Source: JAFCBV01 sp965370715
GTDB lineage: Archaea > EX4484-52 > B79-G9
DNA: 12,046 nucleotides
Direction of reading: 5' to 3'
Assembly (NCBI GenBank): GCA_965370715.1
Contig: CBDUVQ010000023.1
Location: 1-12,046, forward strand
Shown: positions 11,385 through 12,046 of the stretch, piece after piece
Layout: every line of letters starts with the position of its first letter
Position numbering within the stretch: the first letter of the stretch is position 1
Translations under genes and position numbers: made by a program
Notes under the pieces: generated by a model
What the model was told of the DNA's origin: nothing
Database searches by the model: none
The model's input: the letters and a program-made list of their open reading frames with translations, nothing else

Positions 11385-11495
11385 TGGGGCCTCTGAGATT
11401 TTCATTGGAGAAGTTGATGTTCAATTTCACCAAATTTTGAACTCAGGTTCCCAGCTCCCCGAGCTGGAGGGATGACCAAGCTACCCTAAGGCCCC
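11385..11495 (-). tRNA. tRNA-Pro(GGG) with a T-loop intron
   Basis: Acceptor GGGGCCT / AGGCCCC pairs fully; discriminator A, no CCA. The D-arm contains GGGTAGCTTGG, typical of archaeal tRNA-Pro. Anticodon stem CCAGC/GCTGG encloses TCGGGGA, giving anticodon GGG followed by G37, but position 33 is C instead of the near-universal U. T-stem CTGAG/CTCAG. The T-loop TTCAAA|T is interrupted by about 37 nt (roughly 11399-11435): TTCA pairs with TGAA near the intron end, TTGG with CCAA forms the inner helix, and AAT is the 3' bulge. The mature form would be 74 nt. The first ten nt overlap the end of the primase gene, whose stop TAG is tRNA bases 8-10. Confidence 0.88.
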
Positions 11496-12046
11496 GAAGG
11501 TTTCTTCTTTTGCGCTGAACGTTTTATAGGTTTTTGCGAAGCTTTCTTTTTCTTTTTCGGCTTCATGCCCATAAAAAACGCATATCCAAGCGGGTTCTTT
11601 ATCTTTGCGCAAATATTATCCGGCTCGCAGATCTTCAAATCATTGTAATACCCCGCAGCTGCGCAATTAGGTGGCGGGAAACTATCTGTTCTTTTCGTGG
11701 CATAAGATACTTGCCCGCGAACATATGATTCGTCAACAGGTTCCGGGTTGTTTTTATTGAACTCTGCAATTTTTTCATCTATTTCATTCATTGCCCATCC
11801 AGAGCTTTTAAGGAAGTTTATCAATATGAACATAAATCGTTTTCTGCCATCCTCTAGGCCATTCATGCCTTTTTTTATACACGGCGGGAAAAACTCTTCA
11901 GGCACTCTTTTTCCGATGCGCGCAGACGAAAAATCCGTCTTTTTGAAGGATGCCACCTCGCACTCAAGTTCCTCTGCACTCAGGCGCGCATAAGATTTAT
12001 GCATTTCTGCGCTTGTTGCATTTCTTTTAACCATCTGAACGACACC
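11486..12046 (-). CDS. priL: DNA primase large-subunit Fe-S domain protein (start possibly beyond right edge)
   Basis: An ATG at 12034 would give 182 aa, but the frame stays open to the window edge, so the N terminus may lie outside. The domain is the C-terminal Fe-S part of the archaeal/eukaryotic primase large subunit: PPCIKKGMNGLEDGRKR (50-66 counted from 12034), LINFLKSSGW, NPEPVDESYVRGQVSYA, PPNC, LKICEPDNIC and IKNPLGYAFF. Cysteines 52, 124, 136 and 142 are the expected four cluster ligands. This domain helps primase bind template and initiate RNA primers. The upstream lobe of normal PriL is missing from what is visible. In some DPANN archaea, such as Nanoarchaeum, this domain is fused to the catalytic subunit, and this could be such a fusion. 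The end is a Lys-rich tail, and the stop codon lies in tRNA-Pro. Confidence 0.78.
   Translation of the reverse strand, partial: GVVQMVKRNATSAEMHKSYARLSAEELECEVASFKKTDFSSARIGKRVPEEFFPPCIKKGMNGLEDGRKRFMFILINFLKSSGWAMNEIDEKIAEFNKNNPEPVDESYVRGQVSYATKRTDSFPPPNCAAAGYYNDLKICEPDNICAKIKNPLGYAFFMGMKPKKKKKASQKPIKRSAQKKKPSGP

Larger units (their letters stand above)
11245..11446 (-). repeat. Duplicated block, copy 2 (tRNA-Pro T-arm/intron through small RNA)
   Basis: Diverged direct repeat of 10847-11056, offset by roughly 400 bp. The small-RNA stems keep exactly the same offsets in both copies (positions differ by 400), while the 20-bp repeat differs by 398 and the TATA box by 393, showing small indels only. 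Confidence 0.6.

Overview
The window looks archaeal and is probably from the DPANN radiation. Most genes sit behind TATA-like boxes 22-31 nt from the start codon (leaderless or nearly so). There is a eukaryote/archaeal-type ribosomal protein L15e, a PurP-family ATP-grasp protein, a BpsA-type branched-polyamine synthase and an Fe-S domain of the archaeal primase large subunit. The three tRNA genes lack an encoded CCA, and each carries an intron that fits a bulge-helix-bulge fold. The DPANN placement is inference from style and content; no marker was searched.

Left region (1-2248, minus strand) is the most interesting protein-coding part. It is a four-gene set reading HxsD-like protein, a Trp/His/Asp-rich precursor peptide, an HxsC-like radical SAM protein and an HxsB-like radical SAM protein that runs off the left edge. 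This is the gene content of a His-Xaa-Ser (Hxs) peptide-modification system. In this precursor, however, His is followed at +2 by Trp rather than Ser, and the C-terminal 29 residues hold nine Trp. It looks like an archaeal, sequence-divergent RiPP pathway in which HxsD and the two radical SAM enzymes modify an exported peptide.

Middle region (2289-5472) holds a four-helix membrane protein, a divergently transcribed pair of overlapping paralogous genes of unknown function, and an opposite-strand pair (110 aa and 463 aa) that I do not recognise. From 5503 to 7079 there is a more AT-rich stretch with a short AbrB-like coding remnant and the bpsA gene. The Arg codon choice of bpsA (mostly AGA) is unlike that of purP next door (mostly CGN), suggesting a separate origin.

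Right-middle (7080-10587) is housekeeping-like: a PurP-family protein, a small membrane protein, a metallo-beta-lactamase-fold hydrolase, ribosomal protein L15e and an 80-aa unknown.

Right end (10739-12046, minus strand) contains a primase Fe-S domain gene whose stop codon lies inside tRNA-Pro, then tRNA-Pro(GGG), tRNA-Ala(CGC) and tRNA-Gly(CCC). All three tRNAs are interrupted in the T-loop. tRNA-Pro and tRNA-Ala are each followed by a TATA box and a structured element. The two copies of this element are about 400 bp apart, have identical stem/loop geometry and differ by paired compensatory substitutions, which is strong internal evidence for a conserved, unnamed small RNA. The introns of tRNA-Pro and tRNA-Ala also resemble each other, so a block running from the T-loop through the small RNA appears to have been duplicated.
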